A stretch of 32,327 nucleotides of DNA from NCBI GenBank assembly GCA_964387865.1, contig CAYLXC010000010.1, forward strand, positions 1 to 32,327, in the 5' to 3' direction. Origin of the DNA: CAYLXC01 sp964387865. Its GTDB lineage: Bacteria > Patescibacteriota > Microgenomatia > Daviesbacterales > UBA10151. A program made the position numbers and the translations under genes. Below the pieces are notes generated by a model. It was not told the DNA's origin. It worked only from the letters and a program-made list of their open reading frames with translations, and did not search any database. Positions within the stretch are counted from its first letter, which is position 1. Every line of letters starts with the position of its first letter. Positions 31,027-32,327 of this stretch are shown in pieces.

Positions 31027-32327
31027 CTAATATCCTCCACCCCCTCTGCCTCCTCTATCCCCGCCTTCGCCAAAGCCGCTTCGGCGGACAGGTCTACCTC
31101 CGCCTCTTCCAAAACCTGATCTACCGGAAGATCCGCCTCTTCCTCCACCATATCCTCCTGAAGATCTTCCGCCATATCCACCTGAACTCCTACCACCATA
31201 TCCTCCACTTCTTCTTTCTCCTCCATATCCTGATCTGCCGCCGCCCCCACTACCAAACCTAGGTCTACCCGCTTCGCCCGCGCGATGCGACGCCGAAGGC
31301 ACGTAGCGAGGCGAGTCCCCAAAAGCAGGGCGGGGCCTATATCCTCCGCCGCTTGGCCTAAAGCCTCCTCCTGATGGTCTACTTTCTGATTCAGGCTTAA
31401 TATCTGCCCCAAAAAGCATGGATAATCCTATTTTCCCCTCAGGCGAAACATCAGTTACTCTAACCTTTACTTCCTGTCCCTCAGATACCACATCTTCCAC
31501 TTTATCCACATGTCCGGGAGCCATCTGAGAAATATGAACCAGACCATCTTTCCCCGGTGCAATTTCAACAAACGCACCAAATGGAGCCAGCCTTACAACT
31601 TTACCTGTAAACTCCTCCCCAACATTAACAGTTTTAAACATTCCTTCAATTGCCTCAATTGCCTTATCAACGCCTTCGGATTTTGTTCCTGAAACCATTA
31701 CTGTTCCATCATCCTCGATATCTATTGAAGCCCCCGTTTTTGTAATGATTGAGTTAATATTCTTCCCGCCGGTTCCTATTAAAAGTCCAATTTCCTCAGG
31801 CTTAATATGAAGTATTTCAACTCTTGGTGCATGCGGTGATAGAGGACCTGCCTTGGGTGTAATCTCCTCCATCTTCTCTAAGATCTGAATCCTTGCTTTT
31901 TTACCCATGTCCAGAGCCTCCTTAATAATTTCAAAAGTCAAACCATCAAGCTTTGTATCCATCTGAATTGCAGTAACCCCATTTTTGGTACCTGCAACTT
32001 TAAAATCCATCTCCCCGTAAAAATCCTCAACAGCCCTCATATCTGTCACAACTTGTATTTTTTTATCATCGGAGAATAACCCCATGGCAATCCCGGCAAC
32101 AGGTTCTACTAGAGGAACACCTGCATTTAAAAGAGCCATAGTTGTTGCGCAAACTGATGCCATAGATGTTGAAGCATTTGCAGCCAAAACCTCGGAAACA
32201 ACTCTTATTGCATAAGGGAATTTATCCTCAGATGGAATAACTGCCAAAAGTGATTTTTCAACCAGAGATCCATGACCAATATCCCGTCTGTTCGGAGGAG
32301 CTAATCTTTTTACTTCACCCACAGAAA
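31027..32327 (-). CDS. pnp: Polynucleotide phosphorylase, C-terminal part (cut by window edge)
   Basis: About 432 residues are visible. The 5' part lies beyond the window end and the frame is open to the edge. The segment starts in the second RNase PH domain (SVGEVKRLAPPNRRDIGHGSL, AGVPLVEPVAGIAMGL). The KH domain (IGLLIGTGGKNINSIITKTG) and the S1 domain (GEEFTGKVVRLAPFGAFVEI, GLVHISQM) follow. PNPase degrades RNA 3'-5' phosphorolytically. After S1 there is an unusual tail of over 100 residues rich in Gly, Arg, Ser and Tyr, with RGG- and GGYGG-type repeats. Parts of the tail are encoded by GC-rich repeat-like DNA (31061-31090, 31268-31320). Such tails usually bind RNA. Confidence 0.95.
   Translation of the reverse strand, partial: SVGEVKRLAPPNRRDIGHGSLVEKSLLAVIPSEDKFPYAIRVVSEVLAANASTSMASVCATTMALLNAGVPLVEPVAGIAMGLFSDDKKIQVVTDMRAVEDFYGEMDFKVAGTKNGVTAIQMDTKLDGLTFEIIKEALDMGKKARIQILEKMEEITPKAGPLSPHAPRVEILHIKPEEIGLLIGTGGKNINSIITKTGASIDIEDDGTVMVSGTKSEGVDKAIEAIEGMFKTVNVGEEFTGKVVRLAPFGAFVEIAPGKDGLVHISQMAPGHVDKVEDVVSEGQEVKVRVTDVSPEGKIGLSMLFGADIKPESESRPSGGGFRPSGGGYRPRPAFGDSPRYVPSASHRAGEAGRPRFGSGGGGRSGYGGERRSGGYGGRSSGGYGGRSSGGYGGGRGGSSGRSGFGRGGGRPVRRSGFGEGGDRGGRGGGGY
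31061..31090. repeat. Palindromic CCGCCTTCGCC..TTCGGCGGAC element in the pnp tail
   Basis: CCGCC (31061-31065) and GGCGG (31083-31087) arms, each next to TTCG, can pair. The element is read in frame as part of the Gly-rich tail. It resembles small dispersed palindromes. Confidence 0.45.
31268..31320. repeat. GC-rich repeat-like insert in the pnp tail
   Basis: A stretch of about 53 bp, clearly richer in GC than its surroundings, contains GCTTCG and CGAAGGC arms. It encodes SPRYVPSASHRAGEAG, which breaks the Gly/Arg repeat pattern of the tail. Confidence 0.45.

Noticed and set aside
31020..31412. Second minus-strand frame of 130 codons at the pnp 3' end, rich in Glu, Asp and Val
   Set aside because: It is an alternative reading of the repetitive Gly-rich codons of the PNPase tail. 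The other frame continues from conserved S1 sequence and is the real one.

Overview
The window is an AT-rich, gene-dense stretch of a bacterial genome in which every convincing gene lies on the minus strand, so transcription runs from high to low coordinates. It suggests a Patescibacteria (Candidate Phyla Radiation) organism, most likely a Microgenomates-type lineage. That placement is inference. It rests on reduced housekeeping proteins (a very short alanyl-tRNA synthetase, a Lon-like ATPase without its protease domain, a stand-alone riboflavin kinase), RodZ/sortase/PilM-like envelope genes, small GC-rich palindromic repeats sitting inside reading frames, and overall style. TGA is used as a stop in several genes, so the recoded-UGA lineages (Gracilibacteria, Absconditabacteria) are unlikely.

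Reading in the direction of transcription: (i) 32327-25557 carries the 3' part of pnp (PNPase), a Lon-like AAA+ ATPase, RNase J, FtsK and a Nudix hydrolase. (ii) 25556-25229 is the only intergenic stretch over 300 bp. It holds palindromes, a dispersed repeat and a promoter. (iii) 25228-16575 carries a CopG-type antitoxin-like protein coupled to a small membrane protein, TsaC, a RodZ-like protein, a small membrane protein, AlaRS, a PilM-like/membrane/baseplate-J-like fusion, a sortase, RuvX/YqgF and MltG. A 100-N scaffold gap at 23156-23255 is flanked by identical 55-bp sequences and is almost certainly an unclosed contig overlap. (iv) 16574-2174 carries a riboflavin kinase and then a modified rpo/str cluster: rpoB, rpoC, rpsL, rpsG, [RHH protein, histidine phosphatase, terminator, Gre-N protein], fusA, [four-helix-bundle protein], tuf, rpsJ. 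(v) 2114-117 encodes a secreted or anchored protein with a carbohydrate-binding-like module and a His/Cys-rich domain of unknown function.

The central block supplies transcription (RpoB, RpoC, Gre-N) and translation (S12, S7, EF-G, EF-Tu, S10). The left-hand operon groups RNA decay with chromosome segregation, and the middle operon groups tRNA maturation and charging with envelope genes. Visible regulatory signals include sigma70-like promoters before rpoB, tuf, rpsJ, the antitoxin gene and the four-helix gene. A strong intrinsic terminator sits between a candidate promoter and the gre-N/fusA pair.

Points most worth a second look: the protease-less Lon, the AlaRS lacking both its beta-barrel and C-Ala regions, the Gre N-terminal domain alone before fusA, the PilM-like/baseplate-J fusion, the antitoxin/membrane-protein pair, the in-frame repeats in fusA, gre-N, pnp and mltG, and the secreted CBM/HDHGDD protein. 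No known defence island, CRISPR array, transposase, prophage, tRNA or rRNA was seen.
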